Assembly: GCF_000190375.1 (NCBI RefSeq)
Contig: NZ_AEWG01000158.1
Coordinates: 1-64,000 of the forward strand
Source of the DNA: Rubrivivax benzoatilyticus JA2 = ATCC BAA-35
GTDB lineage: Bacteria > Pseudomonadota > Gammaproteobacteria > Burkholderiales > Burkholderiaceae_C
DNA: 64,000 bases
Direction: 5' to 3'
The translations under genes and the position numbers were made by a program. A model generated the notes under the pieces. That model saw nothing but the letters and a program-made list of their open reading frames with translations. It did no database searches and was not told where the DNA came from. Below, in pieces: positions 1 to 11,315 of this stretch. Numbering within the stretch: the stretch's first letter is position 1; each line of letters opens with the position of its first letter.

Positions 1-786
1 GCTCATCAGGTGGGCGACGCCGGTGACGCGGAAGAGCTCCCAGTCCTCGCGCTCGATCGCCGCCTGGTCGCCGATCGCCAGCGCCGCCAGCACGCCGGCG
101 GCGGCCGGGTCGGCGACCCGCGCGAAGACCGCGTCGCGCACGCGCTGGCGCCAGCGCTCCAGCGGTGCCGCGGCGTCGACCGCCAGCCGTTGCGGCGCGG
201 GGGCGGCGCGCACGCTGCCGGTGGCGCCGATGCCCTGGATGAACCAGGCCAGCTCGGCGTCGAAGCCGTGCGGATTGAGCCCGCCGTGCGGCGGCTTGAG
301 CCGGACGTGCCAGCGCCAGCGTTCACCGACCGCCGGCCCCGGCGGGCGCGCGTCGCCGTCGGCATACCCGCCGAGCACGACACGCGGCGGCACCGTCACC
401 GGGCGGCCGTCGGCCGTGGCCGCGCCCTCGGTCTCGACGGTGAAACGCACACCGCCGGCATGCACCGCCGGGATGCGCACGACGACGCCGGTGAGCACCA
501 GCTCGGCACCGGCCAGCCCGGGTGCCAGGCGCTCGGCCAGGCGCTGGGTGGCACGCCAGTCGGTGGAGGCGGCGCCGAGCGCGGCGGCGGCCAGTGCCAG
601 CGAGGCCGCACGGCGCGGGCCGCGGCCCCCGGCCAGGGCCAGCAACGTGGCGGCGGACACCAGCAGAAGCAGCTGGATCTGCGCGCCCCAGGGTTCGGGC
701 TGGTGCAGCTGCAGCAGCACACCGGCCAGCCAGCCAGCACCGGCGGCCCACCACCCTCGCGCCGCAGGCTCCGCCGGGCCGGTCAT
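1..786 (-). CDS. comEC: ComEC/Rec2-family DNA uptake channel, N-terminal part
   Basis: The gene runs off the left edge of the window; only its first 262 codons are present, from the ATG at 786. ComEC forms the inner-membrane channel that imports single-stranded DNA during natural transformation. The visible part has two hydrophobic N-terminal stretches (about residues 12-30 and 38-55). These precede a soluble DUF4131/OB-like region with a conserved GERWRWHVRLKPPHGGLNPHG segment. It ends at ELFRVTGVAHLMS, the start of the conserved Competence-domain motif (usually continued by ISGLH). The C-terminal beta-lactamase-like domain cannot be seen. Its start lies 67 bp from the divergent RidA-like gene. 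Confidence 0.85.
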   Translation of the reverse strand, partial: MTGPAEPAARGWWAAGAGWLAGVLLQLHQPEPWGAQIQLLLLVSAATLLALAGGRGPRRAASLALAAAALGAASTDWRATQRLAERLAPGLAGAELVLTGVVVRIPAVHAGGVRFTVETEGAATADGRPVTVPPRVVLGGYADGDARPPGPAVGERWRWHVRLKPPHGGLNPHGFDAELAWFIQGIGATGSVRAAPAPQRLAVDAAAPLERWRQRVRDAVFARVADPAAAGVLAALAIGDQAAIEREDWELFRVTGVAHLMS

Positions 787-853
787 CGGCCCAGTGTAGG
801 ATGGCCCGTTCCCCTGAACGGCACCCCCGAAGGCGTGCCCTCCCGAGCCGACC

Positions 854-1312
854 ATGAGCATCCAAGACCGCCTGAACCAGCTGGGCATCACGCTGCCCGC
901 CGTCGCCGTGCCCGCCGCCGCCTACGTGCCTTTCGTGCAGACCGGCAAGCTCGTCTTCATCTCCGGCCACATCGCCAAGCGCGACGGCAAGCCCTGGGTC
1001 GGCCAGCTCGGCCTGACGATGACCACCGCCGAAGGCCAGGCCGCGGCGCGCGCGATCGCCGTCGACCTGCTGGGCACGCTGGCGGCCGCGGCCGGCGGGC
1101 TGGAGAACGTCGCCCGCATCGTCAAGGTGATGAGCCTGGTGAACAGCACGCCGACCTACACCGAGCAGCACCTGGTGACCAACGGCGCCAGCGAGCTCTT
1201 CGTCGAGGTCTTCGGCGCCGAGGTCGGCGCCCATGCGCGCAGCGCCTTCGGCGTCGCCCAGATTCCGCTGGGCGCCTGCGTCGAGATCGAACTGATCGCC
1301 GAGCTTAAGTGA
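854..1312 (+). CDS. RidA/YjgF/UK114-family protein, divergent subgroup
   Basis: This 152-residue protein has the single-domain RidA fold pattern: VFISGHIAKRDGKPWVGQLG near residue 35, a long helix with AAARAIAVDLLGTLAAAAGG, and a C-terminal VEIELIAEL strand. Canonical RidA deaminates reactive enamines/imines made by PLP enzymes and needs an Arg just before the Pro-containing loop near the C-terminus. Here that position reads VAQIPLGA, with Gln in place of Arg, so imine hydrolase activity is doubtful. It is followed 31 bp later by dsbB on the same strand. The family call is firm; the substrate is unknown. Confidence 0.88.
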   Translation: MSIQDRLNQLGITLPAVAVPAAAYVPFVQTGKLVFISGHIAKRDGKPWVGQLGLTMTTAEGQAAARAIAVDLLGTLAAAAGGLENVARIVKVMSLVNSTPTYTEQHLVTNGASELFVEVFGAEVGAHARSAFGVAQIPLGACVEIELIAELK

Positions 1313-1343
1313 CCCCCCCCGTAGCGCGCGAGCGGAGCCGGCG

Positions 1344-1820
1344 ATGAAGCGCGCCGATCTGGTGCTGGGCGCGATCGCGCTCGGCGGCCCGGCGGCCGTC
1401 GCCGCGGCCTACTACACCCAGCACGCCTGGAACATGCCGCCGTGCCCCTGGTGCGTGCTGCAGCGCCTGATCTTCCTGGCGCTGGCGGCGGCAGCGGCGC
1501 TGGCGCTGGTCTGGCGCTCGCCGCTGGGGCGGCGTGTCGGCGCGCTGCTGGCGCTGGGCTTTGCCGGCTGCGGCATCGGCGCGGCGCTGTGGCAGCACTT
1601 CGTCGCGGCCAGCGAGGCCACGTGCGACCTGTCCTTCGCCGAACGTTTCATCGGCGCGCTCGGCCTGGACGCTCGCTACCCCGACCTGTTCATGGCGATG
1701 ACCAGCTGCGCCGACGCGGCCACCCGCCTCTTCGGTCTGCCCTACGAGTTCTGGAGCCTGGGCCTGTTCGTGCTGTCGGCGCTCGGGGCCATCATCGTGA
1801 TGGCGCAGCCGCGGCGCTGA
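1344..1820 (+). CDS. dsbB: Disulfide bond formation protein B
   Basis: DsbB reoxidises periplasmic DsbA and passes the electrons to quinone in the inner membrane. The 158-residue product is in the usual size range and has four hydrophobic helices. The first periplasmic loop has the redox pair C34-P-W-C37. The second pair, C94 and C122, lies in the second periplasmic loop, which is the family pattern. The conserved Arg after the first pair (QRL) is also present. The gene begins 31 bp after the RidA-like gene and is convergent with the PEP-CTERM gene that follows. DsbA itself is not in the window. Confidence 0.95.
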   Translation: MKRADLVLGAIALGGPAAVAAAYYTQHAWNMPPCPWCVLQRLIFLALAAAAALALVWRSPLGRRVGALLALGFAGCGIGAALWQHFVAASEATCDLSFAERFIGALGLDARYPDLFMAMTSCADAATRLFGLPYEFWSLGLFVLSALGAIIVMAQPRR

Positions 1821-1850
1821 ACGCGGCGAACGCCGGCCGCGGCCGGCCTC

Positions 1851-2600
1851 TCAGGCCTTGCGCCGGCGCAGGCCGGCACCGGCGGCGCCCAGCGCCAGCA
1901 GCGCGAGTGCCGCGCTGCCCGGCTCGGGCACGTCGTTGCTGGCCGGCTTGGCCGGCCCCTGGCGCAGCGAGGCCATCAGGAAGTCCTGCGAGCCGTTGCG
2001 CTGCAGCACCGAGATGTCGTAGATCGAGCTGACGCCGGCGGCGGCCAGCAGCAGCTCGATGGCGTAGTCGCCCAGCGCCCGCAGCGGCCGGCCCTCGGCG
2101 AGGTTGAAGCCGCTGCCCGAACGCACGCTCGTGTCCTTGTCGTAGACGGTGTTCCAGATCGCGAGCTGCAGCGCCGCCGACTCGAAGGCCGTGTCGACCG
2201 CCGACGCGTTCTGGCCGACGTAGGTCATCAGGCGGCCCAGCAGGTCGACCTTGGCCTGGCTGCCGAAGTAGTCGAGCCCGCCGACGAGCTGGTAGCCGGT
2301 CATCGCCTGCCGGCCGAACGAGAAGGTCTCCTCGAGCTCGACGCAGTAGGTGATGAAGTCGGTGGCGGCGCTCTGGCCGTCGGCCAGCCAGCTGCCCTTG
2401 AACGCGCCGGCCTCGACGCTGAAGCTGTGGCGGTAGCTGTTGCCACGTGCCGGCACGTCGGGGCTGACGTAGGCGCCCTCGACCGACACGCCGCTGCCGT
2501 AGGCCCAGTCGGTGAGCGTGACGCTGGCGGCCTGGGCCGCACCGGCGGCCGTGAACAGGGCGATCGCGCCGACGGCGGCGCGCAGGAGAACGGGGGTCAT
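1851..2600 (-). CDS. PEP-CTERM sorting-domain protein
   Basis: This 249-residue exported protein starts at the ATG at 2600, where a typical signal peptide begins (MTPVLLRAAVGAIALFTAAG, then AAQAA cleavage). It ends with a classic PEP-CTERM tripartite tail: VPEPGSAALALL, a hydrophobic helix and a final RRRK cluster. Such proteins are cut by exosortase and usually end up in the outer membrane or exopolysaccharide matrix. The middle contains ITYCVELEETF, a single-Cys motif common in this protein class, and AALQLAIWNTVYD. No exosortase is nearby, so the processing enzyme must be elsewhere. An in-frame start at 2624 is possible but would put a charged extension before the signal. Confidence 0.85.
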   Translation of the reverse strand: MTPVLLRAAVGAIALFTAAGAAQAASVTLTDWAYGSGVSVEGAYVSPDVPARGNSYRHSFSVEAGAFKGSWLADGQSAATDFITYCVELEETFSFGRQAMTGYQLVGGLDYFGSQAKVDLLGRLMTYVGQNASAVDTAFESAALQLAIWNTVYDKDTSVRSGSGFNLAEGRPLRALGDYAIELLLAAAGVSSIYDISVLQRNGSQDFLMASLRQGPAKPASNDVPEPGSAALALLALGAAGAGLRRRKA

Positions 2601-2730
2601 CGTCGGGTCCGCATGAGCTTGCAACGGGCCGGACGATAGAAGCCGTTACGGTTTGACACATCCCCGCGCTCCGGGGTGCGGCGCCTGCTGCGGGCGGGCG
2701 AGCGTGAGATCGTGCACGCCCGCCGCAGCT

Positions 2731-5046
2731 TCAGGGGGCCGGCGAGCGCAGCGCGGCGACCTTCTGGAAGCCTTCCAGCTTGCGCCCCTTGCGCGCACGT
2801 TTGCCGATGCAGGAGGTGAAGGCGCTGTTGCGGATCTCCTCGTCGCGCGCCTTGCCGCCGCGGCCGCTGCCGACGACCAGCACCGACTGCGCGCAGGCCG
2901 CCACCGCGACCAGCGGCGTCGCCGCGTCGACGTCCATCAGCGTCAGGCCGCGGCCGCCGTTGGGCTGGTGCTTCAGCTCGTCGAGCGGGTAGACCAGCAG
3001 CCGGCCGTCGGCCGCCAGGCAGGCGGCGTTCGTCTGGCCGGCGGCCACGGCCCAGGGCTCGAGCGGGCGCTCGCCCGCTTCCAGCGTCAGGAAGCTCTTG
3101 CCGGCACGCTGGCGGCCGTGCAGGTCGCCGGCCTTGGCCAGCAGGCCGAAGCCGCCGCTGTTGGCCAGCAGCAGCGTCGTGTCGGCGGCGCCGGCCCAGT
3201 AGTGGGCGATGGCGGTGCCGGCTTCCAGCTCGATCAGCGTCGTGATCGGCACGCCGTCGCCGCGCCCGCCGGGCAGCGACGAGACGGCGACGCTGTAGAC
3301 GCGGCCACGGTCGCCGAAGACCAGCAGCGTGTCGACGCTGCGGCAGGCGAAGGTGGCGTAGAGCGCGTCGCCGGCCTTGAAGCCCAGCGTCGAACGTTCG
3401 ACCTCGTGGCCCTTCAGCGCCCGCACCCAGCCCTTCTGGCTGACGACCACCGTCACCGGCTCGTCGACGACGCGGATCTCGGCGACCGCGCGGCGCTCTT
3501 CCTGGATCAGCGTGCGGCGCTCGTCGCCGCAGGCCTTGGCGTCGGCCTCGATCTCGCGGATCAGCGTGCGCTTGAGCACCGCCGGGCTGGCGAGGATCTC
3601 TTCCAGCCTGGCCTGCGTTTCGCGCAGCTCCTTCAGCTCCTGCTCGATCTTGATCGCCTCCAGCCGCGCCAGCTGGCGCAGCCGCAGGTCGAGGATGTCG
3701 TCGGCCTGGCGCTCGCTCAGATTGAAGCGTGCGATCAGCGCGGCGCGCGGCTCGTCGCTCTCGCGGATGATGCGGATCACCTCGTCGATGTTCAGCAGCA
3801 CCAGCTGCCGGCCTTCGAGCACGTGGATGCGCTCCAGCACCTTGTCCAGGCGATGGCGCGTGCGCCGCTGCACCGTCTGCTGGCGAAAGCCGATCCACTC
3901 CTCCAGCATCTGGCGCAGGCTCTTCTGCGTCGGCCGGCCGTCGGCGCCGACCATCGTCAGGTTGACCGGCGAGTTGCACTCCAGGCTGGTGTTGGCCAGC
4001 AGCGTCGTGATCAGATCCTGCTGCGAGACGGTGCGGCTCTTGGGCTCGAAGACCAGGCGCACCGGCGCGTCCTTGCTGGACTCGTCGCGCACCGCGTCCA
4101 GCACCGCGAGCACGGTCTGCTTGAGCTGCTGCTGCTCCTGCGTCAGCGCCTTCTTGCCGGGGCGCAGCTTGGGGTTGGTCAGCTCCTCGATCTCCTCGAG
4201 CACCCGCTGGGCGCTGGTGCCCGGCGGCAGCTCGTTGACGACGAGCTGCCACTGGCCGCGCGCCAGGTCCTCGATCGTCCAGCGCGCGCGGACCTTCAGG
4301 CTGCCGCGGCCGCTGGCGTAGGCGGCGCGGATCTCGGCGGCGCTGCTGATGATCTGGCCGCCGCCGGGGAAGTCGGGGCCGGGCAGCAGGGTGTACAGCG
4401 CGTCGTCGGCCAGCGCCGGGTCGCGGATCAGCTCGACCGCGGCGGCCGCGACCTCGCGCAGGTTGTGGCTGGGGATCTCGGTGGCCAGGCCGACGGCGAT
4501 GCCCGAGGCGCCGTTCAGCAGCACGAAAGGCAGGCGCGCCGGCAGCTGGCGCGGCTCCTGGGTCGAGCCGTCGTAGTTGGGCTGGAAGTCGACCGTGCCT
4601 TCGTCGATCTCGTCGAGCAGCAGGCGCGCGATCGGCGCCAGGCGGGCCTCGGTGTAGCGCATCGCCGCCGCGCCGTCGCCGTCGCGGCTGCCGAAGTTGC
4701 CCTGGCCGTCGACCAGCGGGTAGCGCTGGCTGAAGTCCTGGGCCATGCGCACCATCGCGTCGTAGGCCGCGGTGTCGCCGTGCGGGTGGTAGCGGCCGAG
4801 CACGTCGCCGACGACACGTGCGCTCTTCACCGGCTTGGCGCCGACGTTGCCGTTGTAGCCCAGCCCCATGCGGTGCATCGCGTACAGGATGCGGCGCTGC
4901 ACCGGCTTCTGGCCGTCGCAGACGTCGGGCAGCGCGCGACCCTTGACGACCGACAGCGCGTACTCGAGATAGGCGCGTTCGGCGTAGTCGGCCAGCGTCA
5001 GGGCGTCGGCGGGTTCGGCCGCCGCGAAATCGAAGAGGTCTCGCAT
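2731..5046 (-). CDS. parC: DNA topoisomerase IV subunit A
   Basis: ParC is the DNA cleavage subunit of topoisomerase IV, which decatenates daughter chromosomes. I start it at the ATG at 5046 ([16 protein letters not shown]), giving 771 residues, normal for betaproteobacterial ParC. Upstream in-frame codons give an unlikely basic extension. The catalytic Tyr is Y131 in AMRYTEARL. The quinolone region reads [15 protein letters not shown], with Thr92 and Asp96 where E. coli ParC has Ser80 and Glu84. The C-terminal beta-pinwheel is shorter than in GyrA and lacks an obvious GyrA box. parE lies on the same strand about 2.7 kb upstream, separated by two unrelated exported-protein genes. Confidence 0.95.
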   Translation of the reverse strand: MRDLFDFAAAEPADALTLADYAERAYLEYALSVVKGRALPDVCDGQKPVQRRILYAMHRMGLGYNGNVGAKPVKSARVVGDVLGRYHPHGDTAAYDAMVRMAQDFSQRYPLVDGQGNFGSRDGDGAAAMRYTEARLAPIARLLLDEIDEGTVDFQPNYDGSTQEPRQLPARLPFVLLNGASGIAVGLATEIPSHNLREVAAAAVELIRDPALADDALYTLLPGPDFPGGGQIISSAAEIRAAYASGRGSLKVRARWTIEDLARGQWQLVVNELPPGTSAQRVLEEIEELTNPKLRPGKKALTQEQQQLKQTVLAVLDAVRDESSKDAPVRLVFEPKSRTVSQQDLITTLLANTSLECNSPVNLTMVGADGRPTQKSLRQMLEEWIGFRQQTVQRRTRHRLDKVLERIHVLEGRQLVLLNIDEVIRIIRESDEPRAALIARFNLSERQADDILDLRLRQLARLEAIKIEQELKELRETQARLEEILASPAVLKRTLIREIEADAKACGDERRTLIQEERRAVAEIRVVDEPVTVVVSQKGWVRALKGHEVERSTLGFKAGDALYATFACRSVDTLLVFGDRGRVYSVAVSSLPGGRGDGVPITTLIELEAGTAIAHYWAGAADTTLLLANSGGFGLLAKAGDLHGRQRAGKSFLTLEAGERPLEPWAVAAGQTNAACLAADGRLLVYPLDELKHQPNGGRGLTLMDVDAATPLVAVAACAQSVLVVGSGRGGKARDEEIRNSAFTSCIGKRARKGRKLEGFQKVAALRSPAP

Positions 5047-5131
5047 GCAGGGCGGGCGGCCGCGGGGCCGCTCGGCTTGGAAAGGCGGCGATTCTCGCAA
5101 ACGCCGCCGGGCGGCGCCGGAGCGCGCCGGT

Positions 5132-5827
5132 TCAGCCCAGCGCCAGCCGCGTCGCGCGCGCCGCCTGGCTGCGCTGCAGCAGCGCCCAGTACAGCTCCAG
5201 CACCAGGTGCACGTGGGCGCGGGTCTCGGCCAGGCGCGGCAGGCCGCCGTGGCGGCGCACCGTGCCTTCGCCGGCGTTCCAGGCCGCCAGCGCGAGCTCG
5301 ATGCGGCCGTAGCGGCGCGTCAGGTCGGCGAGCATGCGCGCGCCGGTGTGGATGTTGGTGCGCGCGTCGAGCAGGCGCTCGGCCGCAGGCTGGCGGCGCT
5401 CGGCCGCGGTCGCGTAGCGGTCGCCGGTGACGGCGGTGATCTGCATCAGCCCGATCGCGCCGCGCGGCGACACCGCGTCGCGCCGGAAGCCCGACTCGAC
5501 GGCGATGACGGCGGTCAGCAGTTCGGCGTCGACGCCGTGCAGGCGGGCGGCCTCGCGCACCCAGGGCACCAGCACCTTGGCCTCCGGCGCGATTTCCATC
5601 CAGGTCAGCAGCGCGTCGGCGCCGTCGCGTTTGCCGGGCACGCGCGGGCCGGTGGCGGCGGTGTCGGCATGCACCAGGCGGTAGCGGGAGTCGACCGCGC
5701 GCGAGGCGAAGTGCGCCACGCCCTGGGCGTCGACATAACCCCAGAGTTCGGCATGGGCCGGGCCACCGGCGGCCAGCAGCAGCGCCAGCAGGACGGGACG
5801 GAGGAAGCTCGGGCGGACGCGGGACAC
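5132..5827 (-). CDS. Periplasmic lytic transglycosylase (SLT domain) with N-terminal DUF4124
   Basis: The protein has a signal peptide ([19 protein letters not shown]), then a DUF4124-like stretch ([16 protein letters not shown]), then a lytic transglycosylase type-1 domain. The SLT motifs are clear: AVIAVESGF with the catalytic Glu, [20 protein letters not shown] and [13 protein letters not shown]. Such enzymes cleave the MurNAc-GlcNAc bond of peptidoglycan to give anhydro products. I chose the GTG at 5827 (231 residues) because the signal peptide follows directly; a GTG at 5875 is also open and adds 16 residues. It follows the subtilase gene on the same strand, after a probable terminator. 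Confidence 0.85.
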   Translation of the reverse strand: MSRVRPSFLRPVLLALLLAAGGPAHAELWGYVDAQGVAHFASRAVDSRYRLVHADTAATGPRVPGKRDGADALLTWMEIAPEAKVLVPWVREAARLHGVDAELLTAVIAVESGFRRDAVSPRGAIGLMQITAVTGDRYATAAERRQPAAERLLDARTNIHTGARMLADLTRRYGRIELALAAWNAGEGTVRRHGGLPRLAETRAHVHLVLELYWALLQRSQAARATRLALG

Positions 5828-5910
5828 GATCGCCGCATCGTAGGCGGCGCACCGCCGCCGCGATCCGGCGAACACCGCCGTCGCGGTGGTGCAGTTCGGC
5901 GCCGCGCAAA

Positions 5911-5939
5911 TGAAAACCGCCGGGCACGGCCGGCGGTTC
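5911..5939 (-). terminator. Probable intrinsic terminator after the subtilase gene
   Basis: A 9-bp GC-rich hairpin (AACCGCCGG / CCGGCGGTT with a short loop) is followed on the minus strand by TTTTCATTT. It lies 75 bp past the stop of the protease gene and before the transglycosylase. Confidence 0.65.
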
Positions 5940-6013
5940 TCGGATGGCGGGCCAGGCCTTGCGGCGAGGGCCGAGCCTGGCGCGAGAGGCCTGGCGGCCT
6001 CTCGCGTCGCGGC

Positions 6014-7597
6014 TCAGTTCGCGCAGCCCAGCGTGTTGATGCGGTCGATCGCGGCCTTGGCCTGCACCAGGCCGGCGCCGGTCTTGTCGTCGCGGCCGGG
6101 GTCGCCGATGTCCAGCGCGCTCTTGACCAGCGTGCTGCGGATCTGCTGCGCGCTGCAGCTCGGGAAGTAGCTCCACACCAGCGCCGCGACACCGGAGGCA
6201 TGCGGCGTGGCCATCGAGGTGCCGTTGAACGCGGCGTACTTGGCCGGATCGGGTTCGATCGCGACGTAGGTCGACTGGCCGAGCTGGCCCATCAGCGCCG
6301 CGCCGTCGGCCTGCGTGATGCCGACCGACGGGATCGTCGTGACGACGTCACCCATCGTGCCGGCGAGCTCGCCCGCGGTGTTGTTGTAGATGACCGCACC
6401 GACACCGCCGCTGGTCTGGCAGTTCACGACCTTGTCGGCGAACGAGATGTTGCCGCGCGAGATCAGGCAGACCTTGCCGGTCATCGAGCCGGCGGCCGGG
6501 GTGTCGCCAAAGCCGAAGTCGGCGAGCGCACCGGTGGCGCCGGTGACCGGCGAGCCTTCCATCGACAGCGAGGGCACGGCGACGCCGCCGACCTTCAGCA
6601 CGCTCATCGTCAGCACGTTGGGCGGCACCGTCGAGACGACGGCGACGCCCGGCGCGGCGATCTCCACCGTCGCGTTGTATTGCGAGAACGAAGCCCAGGC
6701 CTTGTTCTCGTCGACGGCGGCGACCGACATCACGTTGTCGAAGCCGGCCGGGTACGACACCGCCGTCGTGCCGGCATTGCCCGCCGCGGCGATGAACAGG
6801 ATGCCCTTCTGCGTCAGGCGGTCGATGGCGCGCTTCTCGGTGCGGCTGGGGCTGGCGCTGCCCAGCGACATCGAGACGATGTTCGCCTTGGCGCGGCCGC
6901 AGGCGTTGATGGCCTTGGTGATCGTCGAGGCGCTGGCGCTGCCGGAGGCGTCGAACACCTTGGCGATGTACAGCGAGACCTGCTTGCGGCCGTTGACGCC
7001 GACGACGCCGACATCGTTGTCCAGCGCCGCGACGGTGCCGGCCACGTGCGTGCCGTGCGCGTTCTCGTCGGTGTTCCAGCTGCCCGAGCCGGAGAAGTTC
7101 TGGCCCGCCAGCTTGTTGCCGGCGAGGTCCTCGTGCGTGCCGTCGATGCCCGAGTCGACGATGCAGACCTTGGGTGTCCAGGCCGGCGTGCCGGCCACCT
7201 GATCGGCCTGCACGGCGGTGATGCCGTAGGGCAGCGTCTGCGTCGACGCGGCCGCCAGCGCCGCCTTGCGGCTCTTGATCGAGGTGCTGCGCTGGCCCTG
7301 GAGGGTGTGGATCACGTCCTCTTCGACGTAGTCGACGCCGGCCAGCGCCCGCAGCTTGGCGAGCTTGGCGCGCGGCACGGTGACCGCGATCGCGTTGTCG
7401 TCGGCGAGGTCGGCGCGGAGCTTGCCGCCAAGACCGGCGAGCCCGCTGCGCAGCTTGGCGGCGGCGCCGGCCTTGTACGCGACGATGACGTTCACGCTGC
7501 CCGCGTCGGCGGCGACGGCCGCCATCGACGCGCTGCAGACAACCGCCGACACGGCCAGCAAGACGGCCGTGCGCAACGGCTTGAGAACCTGGGTCAT
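6014..7597 (-). CDS. Secreted subtilisin-family (S8) serine protease with PA insert
   Basis: The 527-residue preproenzyme starts at the ATG at 7597, just before a signal peptide (LRTAVLLAVSAVVCSASMAA). Residues about 35-98 look like an inhibitor I9 propeptide, ending in YVEEDVIHTLQ. The catalytic residues are Asp148 (VCIVDSGIDG), His181 (NAHGTHVAG) and Ser461 (FNGTSMATPHASG), with the oxyanion Asn274 in AAAGNAG. Between the Asn and Ser blocks, residues about 325-445 form an inserted PA (protease-associated) domain with KVCLISRGNISF and GAVIYNN. It is probably an extracellular general protease. A probable terminator follows. The stretch before the start (7598-7713) holds nothing I recognise. 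Confidence 0.92.
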   Translation of the reverse strand: MTQVLKPLRTAVLLAVSAVVCSASMAAVAADAGSVNVIVAYKAGAAAKLRSGLAGLGGKLRADLADDNAIAVTVPRAKLAKLRALAGVDYVEEDVIHTLQGQRSTSIKSRKAALAAASTQTLPYGITAVQADQVAGTPAWTPKVCIVDSGIDGTHEDLAGNKLAGQNFSGSGSWNTDENAHGTHVAGTVAALDNDVGVVGVNGRKQVSLYIAKVFDASGSASASTITKAINACGRAKANIVSMSLGSASPSRTEKRAIDRLTQKGILFIAAAGNAGTTAVSYPAGFDNVMSVAAVDENKAWASFSQYNATVEIAAPGVAVVSTVPPNVLTMSVLKVGGVAVPSLSMEGSPVTGATGALADFGFGDTPAAGSMTGKVCLISRGNISFADKVVNCQTSGGVGAVIYNNTAGELAGTMGDVVTTIPSVGITQADGAALMGQLGQSTYVAIEPDPAKYAAFNGTSMATPHASGVAALVWSYFPSCSAQQIRSTLVKSALDIGDPGRDDKTGAGLVQAKAAIDRINTLGCAN

Positions 7598-7713
7598 GGG
7601 ACGAACTCCGGCAAAGAAAAGCCACATGCGGCAGAAGCATTTGACTTTTCCGACGCCGGAGCAGAGCGTCAACCCCCGATCCCGGCGTCAGGAGAACACC
7701 GAGCGCAGCCCCG

Positions 7714-9687
<1,974 letters not shown>

Positions 9688-9716
9688 AGGGGGCGGATTC
9701 TAGGAACCCCGGGGAT

Positions 9717-9781
9717 GGGGTCAGGCGGATGGGGTCAGGTCCCGAGGGCGGATGGGGTCAGGTCCCTCGGGACCTGACCCC
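9717..9781. repeat. GGGGTCAGGTC repeat locus 1, with one 28-bp palindrome
   Basis: Three direct copies of GGGGTCAGG start at 9717, 9731 and 9754. The last forms a near-perfect 28-bp palindrome (9754-9781): GGGGTCAGGTCCC, two bases, then its complement. The same palindrome occurs at 17986, 62553 and 62626. All copies are intergenic. It resembles REP/BIME-type elements; that class is inferred. Confidence 0.8.
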
Positions 9782-9810
9782 AGTCTTCCTCAGTCTTCCC
9801 CAGTCTTCCT
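9781..9810. repeat. Three tandem 10-bp repeats
   Basis: The decamer CAGTCTTCC(T/C) is repeated three times without gaps, immediately after the 28-bp palindrome and 22 bp before the end of dadA. It looks like a short tandem array in the intergenic spacer. Confidence 0.8.
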
Positions 9811-9832
9811 TGCGCGGCCAGCCCGGCGCGCC

Positions 9833-11086
9833 TCAACCGTAGCGAGCGATGTTCAGCGGCGCGACGTCGATCTCGGGCTGGCGGCCCGAGACGATGTCGG
9901 CGATGACACGCCCGGTGCCGGCGGCCATCGTCCAGCCCAGCGTGCCGTGGCCGGTGGCCAGCAGCAGGTCGCGCACCGGCGTCTCGCCGACGATCGGCGT
10001 GCCGTCGGGCGTCATCGGGCGCAGGCCGCACCAGAACTCGGCGCGCGAGACGTCGCCGCCACGCGGGAACAGGTCGGTGACGACGTGCTCCAGCGTCTGG
10101 CGGCGGCCGCCACGCAGCGTCAGGTCGAAGCCGCCGAGCTCGGCCGTGCCGCCGACGCGGATGCGGTCGCCCAGCCGCGTGACGGCCACCTTGTGCGTCT
10201 CGTCCATGATTGTCGACTCGGGCGCGAAGGCGGCGTCGGTGATCGGCACCGTGATCGAGTAGCCCTTGACCGGGTAGATCGGCAGGCTGAGGCCCAGCGG
10301 CTTCATCCACTGCGGCGAGAAGCTGCCGAGCGCGACGACGACGCGGTCGGCGCTCAGCGTGCCGGCCGTCGTGCGCACGCCCGAGACGCGGCCGCCCGAG
10401 ACCTCGACGCCCTGCACCGTCGTGTCGAAGCGGAAGCGTACGCCCAGCGCACGCGCCATCTCGGCCAGGCGGTTGGTGAACTTGAAGCAGTCGCCGGTCT
10501 CGTCGTTGGGCAGGCGCAGCGCACCGACGAACTTTTCCTGGGTGAGCGCGAGCGCCGGCTCGACCTTGACGAAACCCTCGCGGTCCAGCACCTCGAAGGG
10601 CACGCCGTACTGGCGCAGCACCTCGACGTCGCCGACTATGCCGTCGAGCTGCTTCTGGGTGCGAAACAGCTGCAAGGTGCCCTGGGCGCGGTCGTCGTAC
10701 TCGATGCCGGTCTCGGCACGCAGCGCCTTCAGGCAGTCGCGGCTGTACTCGGCGATCGGCACCATGCGGCTCTTGTTCAGCGCATAGGCGCGGGCGTTGC
10801 AGTTGGCCAGCATCGCCAGGCCCCAGCGCCACATCTTCGGGTCGAGCAGCGCGCTGACGACCAGCGGCGAATGCTGCATCAGCATCCACTTGATGGCCTT
10901 CAGCGGCACGCCCGGGCCGGCCCAGGGCGACGAGTAGCCCGGCGAGATCTCGCCGGCGTTGCCGAAGCTCGTTTCCAGCGCCGGGCCGCTCTGGCGCTCG
11001 ACGACCTCGACCTCGTGCCCCGACTTCGCGAGGTAGTAAGCCACCGAGGTGCCGATGACACCGCTGCCCAGGACCAGGACCTTCAT
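9833..11086 (-). CDS. dadA: D-amino acid dehydrogenase, small (FAD) subunit
   Basis: DadA oxidatively deaminates D-amino acids, classically D-alanine made by DadX, and feeds electrons to the respiratory chain from the membrane face. The 417-residue product starts with the Rossmann FAD motif [20 protein letters not shown]. It continues with [24 protein letters not shown] and the conserved [12 protein letters not shown] block. The C-terminal motif is [36 protein letters not shown]. Length and motifs match DadA well. No alanine racemase gene adjoins it. The 229-bp spacer before the divergent MFS gene probably holds both promoters, but I see no clear sites. Confidence 0.93.
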   Translation of the reverse strand: MKVLVLGSGVIGTSVAYYLAKSGHEVEVVERQSGPALETSFGNAGEISPGYSSPWAGPGVPLKAIKWMLMQHSPLVVSALLDPKMWRWGLAMLANCNARAYALNKSRMVPIAEYSRDCLKALRAETGIEYDDRAQGTLQLFRTQKQLDGIVGDVEVLRQYGVPFEVLDREGFVKVEPALALTQEKFVGALRLPNDETGDCFKFTNRLAEMARALGVRFRFDTTVQGVEVSGGRVSGVRTTAGTLSADRVVVALGSFSPQWMKPLGLSLPIYPVKGYSITVPITDAAFAPESTIMDETHKVAVTRLGDRIRVGGTAELGGFDLTLRGGRRQTLEHVVTDLFPRGGDVSRAEFWCGLRPMTPDGTPIVGETPVRDLLLATGHGTLGWTMAAGTGRVIADIVSGRQPEIDVAPLNIARYG

Positions 11087-11315
11087 GCGCCGCTGCCGTT
11101 GCCGTTGAAGAGGCGCACTCTACCGACCGGTCCGCAGACGCTTTCACCATAGTTTCCCGAACATCTCCTCACGATTCACCATTCAAAAGCGCATGCACCG
11201 AATCGCCTGCAACTGAACCGCGAAAGTGCACGAAGGAACCACGGTGGAGCACAGCCATTGCCGCGCCGACCGCGCCGCCGACGCGCCCTCGCCGCATTGG
11301 ATACATTGCGCCCCC

